A stretch of 64,000 nucleotides of DNA from contig CAJYHL010000010.1 of the NCBI GenBank assembly GCA_913774625.1, positions 62,001 to 126,000 of the forward strand. Reading direction: 5' to 3'. This document shows, in pieces, positions 44,236 through 53,721 of this stretch (the first letter of the stretch is position 1; each line of letters begins with the position of its first letter). Position numbers and translations under genes: made by a program. The notes under the pieces are model-generated. The model saw only the letters and a program-made list of their open reading frames with translations. It did not search any database and was not told the DNA's origin. This DNA is from an uncultured Acidovorax sp. GTDB taxonomy: Bacteria; Pseudomonadota; Gammaproteobacteria; Burkholderiales; Burkholderiaceae_C.

Positions 44236-47200
44236 CTACCCCTTCTTGACCGTGAATCCCAGCATGGGATGAAAGTGCCAGCCCTGGGCGCTGCGGGGCA
44301 GGCTGGCGGTGGCGTAGCGTTCCGCGCATTTCTTCAGCGGCAAGTCGCGTGCCTGGGCCAGCGTTGCCAGTTCTTCCATCAGATCCACCTGCGGCCAGGC
44401 CGATACGCTGGCCGATTTCAGCAGGGCTTGCGGAACCGGGTGGCACTGGCTTTCATGCACCGGCACGTACAGCTTGCCGTGGCGCCGCCCGCCGTCGTCT
44501 TCCACGCGATGCAGCTGCAAGCCCGTCTCTTCCTCGTCGGGCAGCAGGGCGACGTCGTCGCGCGGCTGCGGTTCGTAGCGGAAGCGCTGGAACTGCGGCA
44601 GCAGGCCGGTGAGCCACAGGGACCGCGGCGCTTCGGGCCGGGGTTCGTGCCAGTGCGCATGGGCCGCGTCGGTGTGCGTGGGGCCGTCCTGGGTGCCGGG
44701 CAGCATGCAGCGGTGCATGCGGGCGTGTTCCAGGTCGGCCAGGCGGCGGCCTGGGAATATCTTGCCGGGTGGCAGGGCGATGCGTGGCCGCGCATCGATG
44801 GCCCAGGGGGCGCCGTTGCCGTTGCTGCTGTTGCTGCCCGTTTCCCGTGCCAGCAGCGCCTGCAGGGAATGGGTGTGGAGCTTGAAGGGCTCATGCTGGG
44901 TTTCGAAGCCTGGCCGGCAGTAGGCGGGCTGGCCCGCTGCGTCCTCGTAGTGCCGCAGGGGGCTGTCCAGCAGCGCCATGTTGACTCCATCCACGGCGCC
45001 GGGCCGGTGGCGGCGCACGCGCCCGGCGAGCTGGATCAGCGATCGCACGGACGAGGGCTCGACCACCGCCCAGTCGTAGTCGTGGTCGCGTCCCACTTCG
45101 GTGACCGGGCTGCCCAGCACGATGAACAGGTGGTGTGCCTCGGGGTGCGCGTCGATCCATGCGCGCAGGGCGGGGCGCTGCAGCGCGGGGTCGTGGCCGT
45201 CACGGGCGCCGCGGCGGTCGAGCAGGGTGTCGAGCTGCTGTTCGATGGCCGAGCGCAGCAGCAGCGGGAATTGCGAGTGGTACACGCAGAGGTGGATGCG
45301 CACGCCGGGGGCGGGGGCGCCCAGCGCGTACATGGCCAGGGCCACGTCGTACAGCGGGGCGATGTTGGCCATGCGTATCAGGCCCAGGCTGATGCGTTTG
45401 CCGCTGGCCGCGTCCCGGCTGTGGTTGTGGGCCTGCTGATGCAGCTGCCAGGCCTGCTGCAGTGCCAGGCGGGCGAAGTCGTGGCGCAGGTCGGGCTTCT
45501 TCAGGCTGTGCCAGGTGTCGGGTAGGGGCGCGATCTGCGCCAGGCGCCGGACCTCGGCCTGCTTCAGCTGGGCCACGCGCTTGTGGGCGTAGGCGCTGTG
45601 GGCTTCGCGGAAGGCCGCGCCATCGGCGCAGTCCTGCGCGGCCTGGTGGAATTCGTCGATCCACAGGCAGCAGATATGGACCGGCTCGCCCGGGCGTGGG
45701 CTGCGGTGCCGCTGGTATGAGGCCCGCCCGGCGCGGTAGGCCAGGAACAGCCCTTCCACCAGCGCCGGGGGCAGGGTGGCCGATGACAGCAGCACCCGGC
45801 TGCCCAGCAGGCCCGCCCAATGCACCAGCCGGGTGAGCGCGGGCAGGTCGGCCATGTCGAAATCGTCGGGCTCGTCCATCACCAGGTCGCCCGTCATCAA
45901 GCGCAGCATGGGGGCGATCTGGCGCCCGCCGCGCAGGCTTTCGGTGGCGGGGGTGAGGTGGTCCACGGTGCAGACCAGCAGCGGCGCGGCGATCAGCGCG
46001 CGGGCTTTGGCGTCGTCGGTCAGGCGCTGCAGCAGCGGGTGCTGGTCGTTGCCTTCGTAGAGCAGGGTGCCGGCTTCATCCAGCAACTGCTGGCTGGAGG
46101 CCGATCCGGTGGCTTCGGCTTGCCGTTCCCAGTAGTCGAACAGCGCGCGGCTGGCTGCGCCGCCGACCTGGATGGCGAGCTGTTCCTCGCCCAGCGCCAG
46201 GTCTTTCTGGAAGCTGCGCCCGGTTTGCAGCGTGAGCGTGCGCAGGCCGATGGCGAAGGCGCAGCGCATGCCGGTGGCCGGGTCGGCCAGCGCGTTCATG
46301 ATGCGGGCATTGCCCAGCGTCTTGCCGCAGCCAGTGGAGGCCATGTCGACGATGAAGGCGCCTTGCCGGGCTGCGCGGGCGCGCAGGCTGGCGGCCAGGT
46401 CGGCTGCCTTGTCCTGCCAGGCGAAGCGCGGGTCGGCGCTGCGCTTCTTGAGGGGCTTGTGGTTCCTGAGCGCGGGCAGGCTGTGCACCAGGCTGGGCAG
46501 GGACCGGGCCACCAGCGTGGCGTGGGCCTGCACGCCCAGCAGGTGCTCGTCCAGGGTCTGGTTGAAAACCGGCTCCTGGCGCTTGCCGGACATGGGTAGT
46601 GTGCTATCGTTTTGGAAGTGGCTGCCGCGGGTGTTGGCGTAGAGCGGATACGCCGGGTTGCGGTACGGCGCGCGCCGGGCTTCGTCGCTGATGCTGGAGT
46701 AGTGGTGGTCGGCCAGCATCAGGCACAGCCGCGCCACATGCATGGCGAACGGGTCGTGCAGCACGGGCCCATGGCCTGGCGCCTGCGAGAGTTCGAGCAG
46801 CTTGCGGGCATAGCGCGATGCCTGCTTGCGCCACGCGGGGGTGGCCACGGGCAGCCCGTGCGGGAAGCGCCAGTGGGCTTGCACCTTGGCCCGGTCTGTG
46901 CGTTCGCGCGGCTCGTTCCAGTCGGCATCGATGCGCAGCAGCACGTTCTCCAGCGCGCTGGCGTTCAGGAAGCCGGGGCGCGCGCCGAAGCGGCGGTGGG
47001 TGCCGCTGCTGGCTTCTTCGCCCGTGTCTTCGTCTTCTTCTGCTTCGCCGCGCTGTCTTTCAACGGGCAGGCAGGGCAGCCGGTGGTGGGTGAACACCAG
47101 CCAGGCTACGGCCTGGGCCAGCGGGGGCAGCTGGGCGAAGGGCAGGTGCTGCGATGCCTGCGGCTCGTCCAGCCCGTCGCGCAGAAGCCGTCCGCCGGCA

Positions 47201-47778
47201 TGGTCCAGCCAGAGCGCTTCGAAGGCCTCGGGCTCGGCGCCCGCCTCTGCGCAATCCGCCAGCCGCTGCAGCCAGCCGGCGTCGCCGTCTCGCCCCACGA
47301 ACGCCTGGAACAGCCGCACCGATACCCATTCGTGCCGGTAATGGTTGCGTTCGCGCAGGCCCGGGTGGTGCAGCCGGTCCTGGAAGGCCTGGGTGGCCTT
47401 GCCCAGGTCGTGCAGCAGGGCCGCCAGCGCGGCCAGCGCGGTCATCAGCGGGAGGTGGTGCCAGGCGTTTTCGTCGTCCGCACGCAGCACGTTGCTGGCG
47501 GTGGTGTTGGTGGGCACGGCGCCCTGGTCGTTGAACTGGCTGGCATCGCCCACCACCCAGAGCAGTTCGCTGTGGTCGCGGCCACGGATCCAGTGGCAGG
47601 CCACGGCGGTGTTCTTGCGTGCCGTCTTGCGCAGCAGGCGGCGCACGGTCGCCAGGCCTTCCTGGGTGATGGGCGTCTGCCAGGTGCGCTCGCCGCGCCG
47701 CTCGGCGAACTGGTCGAGGATGCGGCGCGTCTCGGCCAGCGCGCGCTTCGTGCATTGCGCGACGAAGAGAACGTTCAT
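44236..47778 (-). CDS. cas3f: Type I-F Cas2-Cas3 fusion (helicase-nuclease)
   Basis: A 1180-residue fusion of Cas2 (about 1-95), HD nuclease and superfamily 2 helicase. It degrades targets recognised by the Csy complex and joins Cas1 for spacer acquisition. The HD motif is His123-Asp124 in LLHDLGKATQ, with the downstream HH in FTHHRLP. Walker A STGCGKT is at 481-487, the DEAD-type box VMDEPDD at about 633-639, then SSATLPPALV and the motif VI-like LIQLAGRVRRHRPG. All key residues appear intact. Its start overlaps the cas1 stop (ATGA). It faces the array, so array transcripts would run into its 3' end as antisense. Confidence 0.96.
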   Translation of the reverse strand: MNVLFVAQCTKRALAETRRILDQFAERRGERTWQTPITQEGLATVRRLLRKTARKNTAVACHWIRGRDHSELLWVVGDASQFNDQGAVPTNTTASNVLRADDENAWHHLPLMTALAALAALLHDLGKATQAFQDRLHHPGLRERNHYRHEWVSVRLFQAFVGRDGDAGWLQRLADCAEAGAEPEAFEALWLDHAGGRLLRDGLDEPQASQHLPFAQLPPLAQAVAWLVFTHHRLPCLPVERQRGEAEEDEDTGEEASSGTHRRFGARPGFLNASALENVLLRIDADWNEPRERTDRAKVQAHWRFPHGLPVATPAWRKQASRYARKLLELSQAPGHGPVLHDPFAMHVARLCLMLADHHYSSISDEARRAPYRNPAYPLYANTRGSHFQNDSTLPMSGKRQEPVFNQTLDEHLLGVQAHATLVARSLPSLVHSLPALRNHKPLKKRSADPRFAWQDKAADLAASLRARAARQGAFIVDMASTGCGKTLGNARIMNALADPATGMRCAFAIGLRTLTLQTGRSFQKDLALGEEQLAIQVGGAASRALFDYWERQAEATGSASSQQLLDEAGTLLYEGNDQHPLLQRLTDDAKARALIAAPLLVCTVDHLTPATESLRGGRQIAPMLRLMTGDLVMDEPDDFDMADLPALTRLVHWAGLLGSRVLLSSATLPPALVEGLFLAYRAGRASYQRHRSPRPGEPVHICCLWIDEFHQAAQDCADGAAFREAHSAYAHKRVAQLKQAEVRRLAQIAPLPDTWHSLKKPDLRHDFARLALQQAWQLHQQAHNHSRDAASGKRISLGLIRMANIAPLYDVALAMYALGAPAPGVRIHLCVYHSQFPLLLRSAIEQQLDTLLDRRGARDGHDPALQRPALRAWIDAHPEAHHLFIVLGSPVTEVGRDHDYDWAVVEPSSVRSLIQLAGRVRRHRPGAVDGVNMALLDSPLRHYEDAAGQPAYCRPGFETQHEPFKLHTHSLQALLARETGSNSSNGNGAPWAIDARPRIALPPGKIFPGRRLADLEHARMHRCMLPGTQDGPTHTDAAHAHWHEPRPEAPRSLWLTGLLPQFQRFRYEPQPRDDVALLPDEEETGLQLHRVEDDGGRRHGKLYVPVHESQCHPVPQALLKSASVSAWPQVDLMEELATLAQARDLPLKKCAERYATASLPRSAQGWHFHPMLGFTVKKG

Positions 47779-48779
47779 GCGCCAGGCTCCTGCGCGGTGG
47801 CGGGCCCGCCCGCCAGCTGTGCGGTGGTGACGGCGATGTGCTTGAGCGAATCGATGACGAAGTCCAGCGATGCGCTGCGCGTCAGGGCCTCGATGCACTG
47901 GCGGCGGAACTGCTGCTCGTCGTCGCCGCGCATGGCCGACAGGAAGGCCTGGGGCAGGATGGCGGCGTCCTTGATGAGGTCCGCGGCGTCGAACACCAGC
48001 CCGCCGCGCCGCGTCTTGCCGTGCAGCACGGCCAGGCCATGGGGCAGGCCCAGCACCCAGGTGGCGGTGGCGCCCAGCCCGTAAGCCAGGTAGTTGCCAT
48101 GGTCCAGGAAACGGTTTGCCGCATCGGTGCCGGTGCCGCGCTTGGCGCGGGTGAAGTCGCCATAGCCCACGGCCTCCACGGCGAGCCTGAACAGCGCCTT
48201 GGTCAGCTGGGCTTCGTCGGTGAGCAAGGTGGTGACATCCGGGGCCTGCGCGATCCGGGCGCTGAATTGCGCGACCAAGGCCTGAAGCCGGGCAAGGTCC
48301 ACACCGAAGCCGGCCTCGCGCAGCGCGCGCGCGTTCCATTCGGCCAGCAGGCGTTCCAGCCGCAGGGCCTGCAAGTGCCTGGCGGCCCGCAGGCGCAGTG
48401 CGTCGTCGAACCAGAAGCGCACCCAGGCCTGGAGGTATTCGGTCGGGCGGTACTCGCTTTGCGGGGTGAGCCAGGCCACCTCGACATCCACTTCGTTGGC
48501 CGAGAACAGCGGCGTGCCGCCTCCGCCGCAGAAACCCACCAGCACGCCGGCCTTGGCCAGCTCTCGCATGGCTGCCTGGGTGATCGACGTGCCCGTGCCC
48601 AGCAGGATGCTGGTGGTGTTGGCGATGGGAATGTTCCAGTACAGGCTGCGCTTGCCCGTGTCGGTCACGTATTCGACGCGGCCACCGTTGACGAGCACGC
48701 GGCAGTGCTCAAGGTAGTAAATGTTGGCGCGCCTCGAATGCAGGATGGATTTGAGATCTGAGGAGGCGATGTCTTCCAT
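47775..48779 (-). CDS. cas1: Type I-F CRISPR integrase Cas1
   Basis: A 334-residue integrase that, with the Cas2 part of Cas2-3, inserts new spacers at the leader end. Metal-binding residues align with the family: Glu189 (LLTDEAQLTK), His253 (AVLHGKTRRG), Asp264 and Asp267 (FDAADLIKD). The N-terminal ILHSRRANIYYLEHCRVLVNGG is typical of I-F Cas1. It heads the two-gene cas1-cas2-3 operon on the minus strand, opposite to csy1-4. With the 48780-48856 gap this marks the right border of the island. Confidence 0.96.
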   Translation of the reverse strand: MEDIASSDLKSILHSRRANIYYLEHCRVLVNGGRVEYVTDTGKRSLYWNIPIANTTSILLGTGTSITQAAMRELAKAGVLVGFCGGGGTPLFSANEVDVEVAWLTPQSEYRPTEYLQAWVRFWFDDALRLRAARHLQALRLERLLAEWNARALREAGFGVDLARLQALVAQFSARIAQAPDVTTLLTDEAQLTKALFRLAVEAVGYGDFTRAKRGTGTDAANRFLDHGNYLAYGLGATATWVLGLPHGLAVLHGKTRRGGLVFDAADLIKDAAILPQAFLSAMRGDDEQQFRRQCIEALTRSASLDFVIDSLKHIAVTTAQLAGGPATAQEPGA

Positions 48780-48856
48780 GCGCGGCAGTGTGCCTCAAGG
48801 CGCATGGGGACGGCACTGCGGCTAGGGGGCCGCGCCTTGCCGTGCGTGCGCTTTGT

Positions 48857-49504
48857 TCAGGAATGCAGCTCGTCCCGCGCTGCCGCTGCCGTTTCCAGAT
48901 GCCCCACGTCGCCCCAGCCGACCAGCGTCAGGCCGTCCGGGGTCCACAGCAGGCGGTTGATGGCGGCGTTGCCCAGGTGCCAGGTGCGGGGGGATCGGAT
49001 GTCCTGGCCGGTGGCCAGGCGGTAGAGCGCGTCGAGCACGCCGCCGTGGGCCACCAGCACCACCTGTTCGCCGGTGTGGCGCGCGGCCAGGCGCGCGACG
49101 GTGCCGGCGATGCGGGTGCGCAGCGTGGTGAGCGATTCGCCGCCTTCCGGGGCGTAGTCGGGGTCGCGCTGGCGCCAGCGGCGGGCCTGTTCGGGCAGCT
49201 CGGCCTCGATCTCGGCGAAGGTGCGGCCCTGGAACTGGCCGAAGCTGCGCTCGCGCAGGCCTTCGTCGGTGGCCAGCGGCGCGCCCGTGGTCCGGGCCAC
49301 GGCCTGGGCGGTGGCGTGGGCGCGCTGCAGGTCGCTGGTGTAGATGGCGGCGACGGTTTCGTCCGCCAGGGCCTCGCCCACGCGCGCGGCCTGCCACAGG
49401 CCGGTGTCGTTGAGCGGTATGTCCAGATGGCCCTGGATGCGGGTGTCCACGTTCCAGGCGGTTTCGCCGTGGCGGATGGCGATGATGCGGGTGGCTTGCT
49501 GCAT
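48857..49504 (-). CDS. Histidine phosphatase family protein (phosphoglycerate-mutase-like)
   Basis: A 215-residue enzyme of the histidine phosphatase branch. The catalytic RHG is in IIAIRHGETAWN, the proton-donor region in LRERSFGQFQGRTFAEIE, and the second His in VVLVAHGGVLDAL. Sequences like this are often annotated as cobC or gpmB. No cobalamin genes are nearby, so a general small-molecule phosphatase is the safer call. It is 9 bp downstream of the DUF4136 lipoprotein gene, so they may share a transcript. Confidence 0.88.
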   Translation of the reverse strand: MQQATRIIAIRHGETAWNVDTRIQGHLDIPLNDTGLWQAARVGEALADETVAAIYTSDLQRAHATAQAVARTTGAPLATDEGLRERSFGQFQGRTFAEIEAELPEQARRWRQRDPDYAPEGGESLTTLRTRIAGTVARLAARHTGEQVVLVAHGGVLDALYRLATGQDIRSPRTWHLGNAAINRLLWTPDGLTLVGWGDVGHLETAAAARDELHS

Positions 49505-49513
49505 GCGGTGGCC

Positions 49514-50245
49514 TCAGCGCTGCGGCTGCGTGGGGGCTGGCGGCTGAGGCTGGAGCTGGGGCTGCGTCGGCTGGACCACCACGCCCTGCGCCGGAGCGGG
49601 CGTGGGCGCGACGGTGATGGTGGCCGGGGCGCCGCCGGGGCTGATGGTGGTGCGGACCTGGCGCGGGCCGGCCGGCGGCTGCGGGAAGCCGGTGAGCGCC
49701 GCATCGAACAGGATGCCGAAGATGGCGGGGTCGTCCGTCCACACGTCTTCATAGACGGCGGAGGTTTCATAGACGATCTTCTGCGTGACGGCGTCGCGCA
49801 GCACCAGGCTCACCTCGCGGCGGTGCAGCGTGGGCGGGCGGTCCATCCAGCTGCCGCCGAAGCCCCAGCCCAGGCCGCGGCCGTAGCCCATGCCCCAGCC
49901 CCAGCCGAAGGGGCGGTAGAACGGGTCGGAGTAGTAGGGCCAGCCGGCACGCACGTAGCTGCCCTGGGCGGAGATCTGCAGCACCAGCTTCGCGTTGGCG
50001 TCGTCGCGCTTCAGGCCCACGCGCGCCAGCGACTGCTGGGCCAGCGCTTCGATGGCGTTGAACGAGGCGGCATGGGCGGCCTGCGAGGGCAGGCGTTCCA
50101 GGCGGTAGGTGGGCGGCTGCGGCAGCGCGGTCAGGGTGGAATAGCTGCGCACGTCGCTGTCCACCACGTGGGTGGTGGCGCAGCCGGCGAGCAGGGCGGC
50201 TGCGGCACAGAGCATCAGGGAGCAGAGCCAGCGCAGGATCGTCAT
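49514..50245 (-). CDS. DUF4136-type lipoprotein
   Basis: A 243-residue exported lipoprotein. The signal ends LLAGC, giving a lipidated Cys at about residue 21. The body resembles the DUF4136 family (VDSDVRSYST, YRLERLPSQ, KRDDANAKLVLQIS), with a Gly/Tyr/Trp-rich middle (GWGWGMGYGRGLGWGFGGSW) and a Pro/Gln-rich tail. Probable outer-membrane location; function unknown. It lies between ttcA and the phosphatase on the same strand. Confidence 0.82.
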   Translation of the reverse strand: MTILRWLCSLMLCAAAALLAGCATTHVVDSDVRSYSTLTALPQPPTYRLERLPSQAAHAASFNAIEALAQQSLARVGLKRDDANAKLVLQISAQGSYVRAGWPYYSDPFYRPFGWGWGMGYGRGLGWGFGGSWMDRPPTLHRREVSLVLRDAVTQKIVYETSAVYEDVWTDDPAIFGILFDAALTGFPQPPAGPRQVRTTISPGGAPATITVAPTPAPAQGVVVQPTQPQLQPQPPAPTQPQR

Positions 50246-50326
50246 GGTGTGGTCCTTCAGGGCAGGAGGGAAAGGAGTGGAGGGGCAGGACGGGCGCTGG
50301 CTGGGGCCGCGAAGGCCGGTCCCGGT

Positions 50327-51313
50327 TCAGCCCAGCTGCACCACCTGCAGGCCGGGCAGGCCCGTGGCCGCCGGGAAGCTTTCGGGGTCGAAGGCCTTGT
50401 CGCCGTCTTCGCTCGCCACGCCCGTGGCCTTGAGATGCTTGAAATCGTGCAGCGTTCCATCGAGCAGGTGCGAAGGCACGACGTTCTGCAGCGCGTTGAA
50501 CATGTTCTCGATGCGGCCGGGGAAGCGCTTGTCCCAGTCGCGCAGCATTTCGCCCACCACCTGGCGCTGCAGGTTCTCCTGGCTGCCGCAGAGGTTGCAG
50601 GGGATGATGGGGAACTGCTGCTGCTGTGCCCAGCGGGCCGTGTCCTTCTCGGGCACGTAGGCCAGCGGGCGGATCACCACGTGCCGGCCGTCGTCGCTGA
50701 CCAGCTTCGGCGGCATGCTTTTGAGCTTGCCGCCGAAGAACATGTTCAGCAGCATGGTCTGCAGGATGTCGTCGCGGTGGTGGCCCAGGGCGATCTTGGT
50801 GCAGCCCAGCTCGTCGGCCACGCGGTAGAGGATGCCCCGGCGCAGCCGGCTGCACAGGCCGCAGGTGGTCTTGCCTTCGGGCACCACGCGCTTGACGATG
50901 CTGTAGGTGTCCTGGTTCTCGATGTGGAAGGGCACGCCCGTGGTGGCCAGGTATTCGGGCAGCACGTGTTCGGGAAAGCCGGGCTGCTTCTGGTCGAGGT
51001 TCACGGCCACCAGGTCGAAGTGGATGGGCGCGCGCTTTTGCAGCTTGATCAGGATGTCCAGCATCGTGTAGCTGTCCTTGCCGCCGGACATGCACACCAT
51101 GACCTTGTCGCCCTCTTCGATCATGTTGAAGTCCACGATGGCGCGGCCCACCTCGCGGCACAGGCGCTTTTCCAGCTTGTGGGCCTCGCGTTCGATGCGG
51201 GCGGAAGACGTGGCGGCGGCCGCGGGCGCGGCGGCCGTGGCATCGGCATCGGCCGTCCAGTCTGTGGGCGCGGCGGCGGCGTCAGGGGCGGTGGCTTGGA
51301 GCAGGACGTTCAT
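50327..51313 (-). CDS. ttcA: tRNA 2-thiocytidine synthetase TtcA
   Basis: A 328-residue Fe-S enzyme that thiolates cytidine 32 in certain tRNAs. The PP-loop [13 protein letters not shown] and the two cluster cysteines in [12 protein letters not shown], with the third at [10 protein letters not shown], are present. The start at 51313 gives an N-terminal Ala/Thr-rich tail of about 38 residues before the core, which may be partly dispensable; an upstream frame to 51625 is probably not translated. Typical single gene in Burkholderiales. Confidence 0.94.
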   Translation of the reverse strand: MNVLLQATAPDAAAAPTDWTADADATAAAPAAAATSSARIEREAHKLEKRLCREVGRAIVDFNMIEEGDKVMVCMSGGKDSYTMLDILIKLQKRAPIHFDLVAVNLDQKQPGFPEHVLPEYLATTGVPFHIENQDTYSIVKRVVPEGKTTCGLCSRLRRGILYRVADELGCTKIALGHHRDDILQTMLLNMFFGGKLKSMPPKLVSDDGRHVVIRPLAYVPEKDTARWAQQQQFPIIPCNLCGSQENLQRQVVGEMLRDWDKRFPGRIENMFNALQNVVPSHLLDGTLHDFKHLKATGVASEDGDKAFDPESFPAATGLPGLQVVQLG

Positions 51314-51433
51314 GGGCAGGGCAGGGGCGGGGACGACGGGGCCGGACGGAGCATGGTGCGTGGCGCAGGGCGGTCCGGCGATGGGCGCCCGAAAAAGAGG
51401 CGATGATTTTAAGGCGGCGACGAAAAAGCCGTG

Positions 51434-51470
51434 CCCTGGCTTCGGCAGGCTCAGCCCGAACGGACTTGGA
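51434..51470. repeat. Possible dispersed intergenic repeat
   Basis: A 37-bp stretch including TTCGGCAGGCTCAGCCCGAA, whose TTCGG and CCGAA ends pair. I recognise this motif as a common intergenic repeat of beta- and gammaproteobacteria. Only one copy is seen in this window. Confidence 0.4.
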
Positions 51471-51535
51471 TGAACCGATGGGCATGGCTGCGGGGGGAGC
51501 GCGTGCCCTGCGCGCCATCGCCTTTTCCCTGCTCT

Positions 51536-51574
51536 TTTCCGAAGCCTCTTTCCGAAGCTTTTTTCCGAAGCCGC
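51536..51574. repeat. Three 13-bp tandem direct repeats upstream of the histidine kinase
   Basis: TTTCCGAAGC occurs at 51536, 51549 and 51562, an exact 13-bp period, 31 bp upstream of the kinase start at 51605. Iterated sites of this sort are often protein-binding. The core TTCCGAA is nearly symmetric. Confidence 0.6.
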
Positions 51575-51604
51575 CTCGTTGTCCCTTCCTTCGAATCGCC
51601 TGCC

Positions 51605-53047
51605 ATGCCCACCTTGCCGACCCACCCTCTCCTATCCCGGCTGCAGGGCCTGTGGCCCGCTCCCGGCCGGCCGGGCAGCGATGCCGCGCGCCTGCGCACC
51701 AAGATGCTGGTGCTGGCCGTGGTGCCCCTGCTGGCCACGCTGGCGGTGGTGGCTTTGGTGGTGCGCTACCAGTCGCTGGACCTGGCCCGGCGCGAGCGCA
51801 CGCTGGTAGAGCGCAGCTACCTGGAGCAGCGCCGCAACGAGCTGCGCAACTACGTGCAGCTGGCGCTGGGCACCGTGCAGCCGCTCTACGACAGCGGCCG
51901 GGACGACGAGGCCACCCGGGCCGAGGCGCTGCGCCGCCTGGCCGCGCTGGACTTCGGCAGCGACGGCTATTTCTTCGTCTACGACCTGCAGGGCCGGGCG
52001 CTGATGCATTCGCGCCAGCCCGAGCTGGTGGGTCGCAACCTCTGGGGCCTGCGCGATCCCCAGGGCCGGCCCACCATCCAGCAACTGATCGCCGGCGCGC
52101 GGCAGGGCGGGGGCGGCTATGTGGAATATGCCTGGCCCAAGCCGTCCAGCGCCGGCCAGGTGCTGCCCAAGCTGGGCTACGTGACCACGCTGCCGCGCTG
52201 GAACTGGATGGTGGGCACGGGCCTGTACCTGGACGACATCGACGCCACGCTGGCGGGGCTGGAGCGGCAGGTCGAATCCAACGTGGCGGTCACCATGTGG
52301 TGGATCGCCGCCGTGGCCGCGCTGGGCTGCGCCGCCATCAGTGCCACCGGCCTGCTGCTGAACCTGAGCGAGCACCGCGCCAGCGAAGCCCGGCTGCGCG
52401 TGCTGGCCCGGCGCGTGGTGCAGTCGCAGGAAGAGGAGCGCGCCCACCTGGCGCGCGAGCTGCACGACGGCACCAGCCAGACGCTGGTGTCGGCCAAGCT
52501 GCTGATCGAGTCGGCCGTGGAGGAGATCGGCCCGCAGCGCCCGGTGCCCGCCACGCTGGGCACGGCGCTGGAGCGGCTCAACGACGCGCTGGCCGAGGTA
52601 CGGCAGCTGTCGCACGAGCTGCGTCCGGCGCTGCTGGACACGCTGGGCCTGCCCGCCGCCATCGAGCACCTGGCGCGCAGCTTCGGCGAGCATGGGCCGG
52701 TCGCCGTGCAGGTGCATGCGGGGCAGCCGGCGGGGCCGCTGCCGCACGACGTGGCGACGGCGCTTTTCCGCGTGGCGCAGGAGGCGCTGACCAACGTGCG
52801 CAAGCACGCCCAGGCGCGGCATGTGCATGTGACGCTGGACTTCGTGGCCGGCGGCGTGCAGCTGGAGGTGCGCGACGACGGCCGCGGCTTCGATGCCGAT
52901 GCGCTGCGCCACGACCCGCACGCCGGCATCGGCCTGCGCAACATGCACGAGCGCATGGAGGCGCTGGGCGGGCGGCTCGAATTGCGCTCCGGCCCCGGCG
53001 GCACGCGCGTGGTGGCCGAGGTGCCGGATACCATCCGCCCCGCATGA
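51605..53047 (+). CDS. Sensor histidine kinase (NarX/DegS type) with Cache domain
   Basis: A 480-residue membrane kinase. There is a first transmembrane segment at about 33-55 ([20 protein letters not shown]) and a periplasmic single Cache domain at about 60-230, with the conserved [20 protein letters not shown] second transmembrane segment is at about 235-258. The HisKA_3 dimerisation helix carries the phospho-accepting His in [16 protein letters not shown]. The ATPase ends with DDGRGF and [16 protein letters not shown]. The partner response regulator follows after 10 bp, then cstA. Cache sensors of this kind often bind small organic acids, which fits control of a pyruvate or peptide carrier. 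Confidence 0.9.
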   Translation: MPTLPTHPLLSRLQGLWPAPGRPGSDAARLRTKMLVLAVVPLLATLAVVALVVRYQSLDLARRERTLVERSYLEQRRNELRNYVQLALGTVQPLYDSGRDDEATRAEALRRLAALDFGSDGYFFVYDLQGRALMHSRQPELVGRNLWGLRDPQGRPTIQQLIAGARQGGGGYVEYAWPKPSSAGQVLPKLGYVTTLPRWNWMVGTGLYLDDIDATLAGLERQVESNVAVTMWWIAAVAALGCAAISATGLLLNLSEHRASEARLRVLARRVVQSQEEERAHLARELHDGTSQTLVSAKLLIESAVEEIGPQRPVPATLGTALERLNDALAEVRQLSHELRPALLDTLGLPAAIEHLARSFGEHGPVAVQVHAGQPAGPLPHDVATALFRVAQEALTNVRKHAQARHVHVTLDFVAGGVQLEVRDDGRGFDADALRHDPHAGIGLRNMHERMEALGGRLELRSGPGGTRVVAEVPDTIRPA

Positions 53048-53057
53048 TCCCGAACCC

Positions 53058-53702
53058 ATGAACACGCCCGCCCGCATCCGCCTCTTCCTCGTCGATGACC
53101 ACGCCCTGGTGCGCGACGGCCTGCGCGCCCGCCTGGCGCCCCTGCCCTGGATCGACATCGTGGGCGAGGCAGGCGGCGCGGCCGAGGCCGCCGGCCCCAT
53201 CGAGGCCCTGGCGCCCGACCTGGTGCTGATGGACGTGGGCATGAAGGACATGAACGGCCTGGATTTCGCCGCCCAGCTGCTGGCGCGGCGGCCCGGCCTG
53301 CGGGTGCTGATGCTCAGCATGTACGACAACCCCGAATACGTGCAGCGCGCCCTGCAGGCCGGCGCGCGCGGCTACGTGATGAAGGATGCGCCCGCCGCCG
53401 AGCTGGTGGCTGCGCTGGAGGCCGTGGCCGCGGGCGGCACCTTCCTGAGCCCGGCCGTGTCGCAGCGGCTCTTCCGCAACCAGGCGCCCAAGCCGCTGCT
53501 CACACCGCGCGAATGCGAGATCCTCTCGGCCCTGGGCCGGGGCGCTTCCAGCAAGCAGATCGCGGCGGACCTGGGCCTGAGCGTGCGCACGGTGGACGCC
53601 CACCGCCAGAACATCCGCCGCCGGCTGGAGCTGGGCAGCCTGGCCGAGCTGATCCGCTACGCGGTGGAGCATGCGGCGGACCTGGGCGGGCAGGGCGGCT
53701 GA
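53058..53702 (+). CDS. NarL/FixJ-family response regulator
   Basis: A 214-residue regulator with a receiver domain (about 1-125; phospho-acceptor Asp in LVLMDVGMKDMNG, Lys in YVMKDAPAAE) and a LuxR-type HTH (about 150-205; LTPRECEILSALGRGASSKQ, then RTVDAHRQNIRRRL). It is the cognate partner of the upstream kinase and lies 161 bp upstream of cstA. A double palindrome sits in that gap, so cstA is the likely target. Confidence 0.93.
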   Translation: MNTPARIRLFLVDDHALVRDGLRARLAPLPWIDIVGEAGGAAEAAGPIEALAPDLVLMDVGMKDMNGLDFAAQLLARRPGLRVLMLSMYDNPEYVQRALQAGARGYVMKDAPAAELVAALEAVAAGGTFLSPAVSQRLFRNQAPKPLLTPRECEILSALGRGASSKQIAADLGLSVRTVDAHRQNIRRRLELGSLAELIRYAVEHAADLGGQGG

Positions 53703-53721
53703 GCCGGGTCCGATGAGGTCT

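Noticed and set aside
40276-44249. Long open frames on both strands across the CRISPR array, giving repetitive peptides such as repeated FLSCLHGSE or VHCRVGSSE
   Set aside because: The 60-bp repeat-spacer unit is a multiple of three and the repeat lacks stops in some frames, so frames stay open by periodicity. No ribosome sites and no real protein pattern.
34875-48779. A CRISPR-associated Tn7-like transposon (type I-F3)
   Set aside because: I-F3 systems lack cas1 and cas2-3, have a Cas8-Cas5 fusion, and carry tnsA, tnsB, tnsC and tniQ. Here Cas1, Cas2-3 and separate Csy1 and Csy2 are present and no tns gene is seen.
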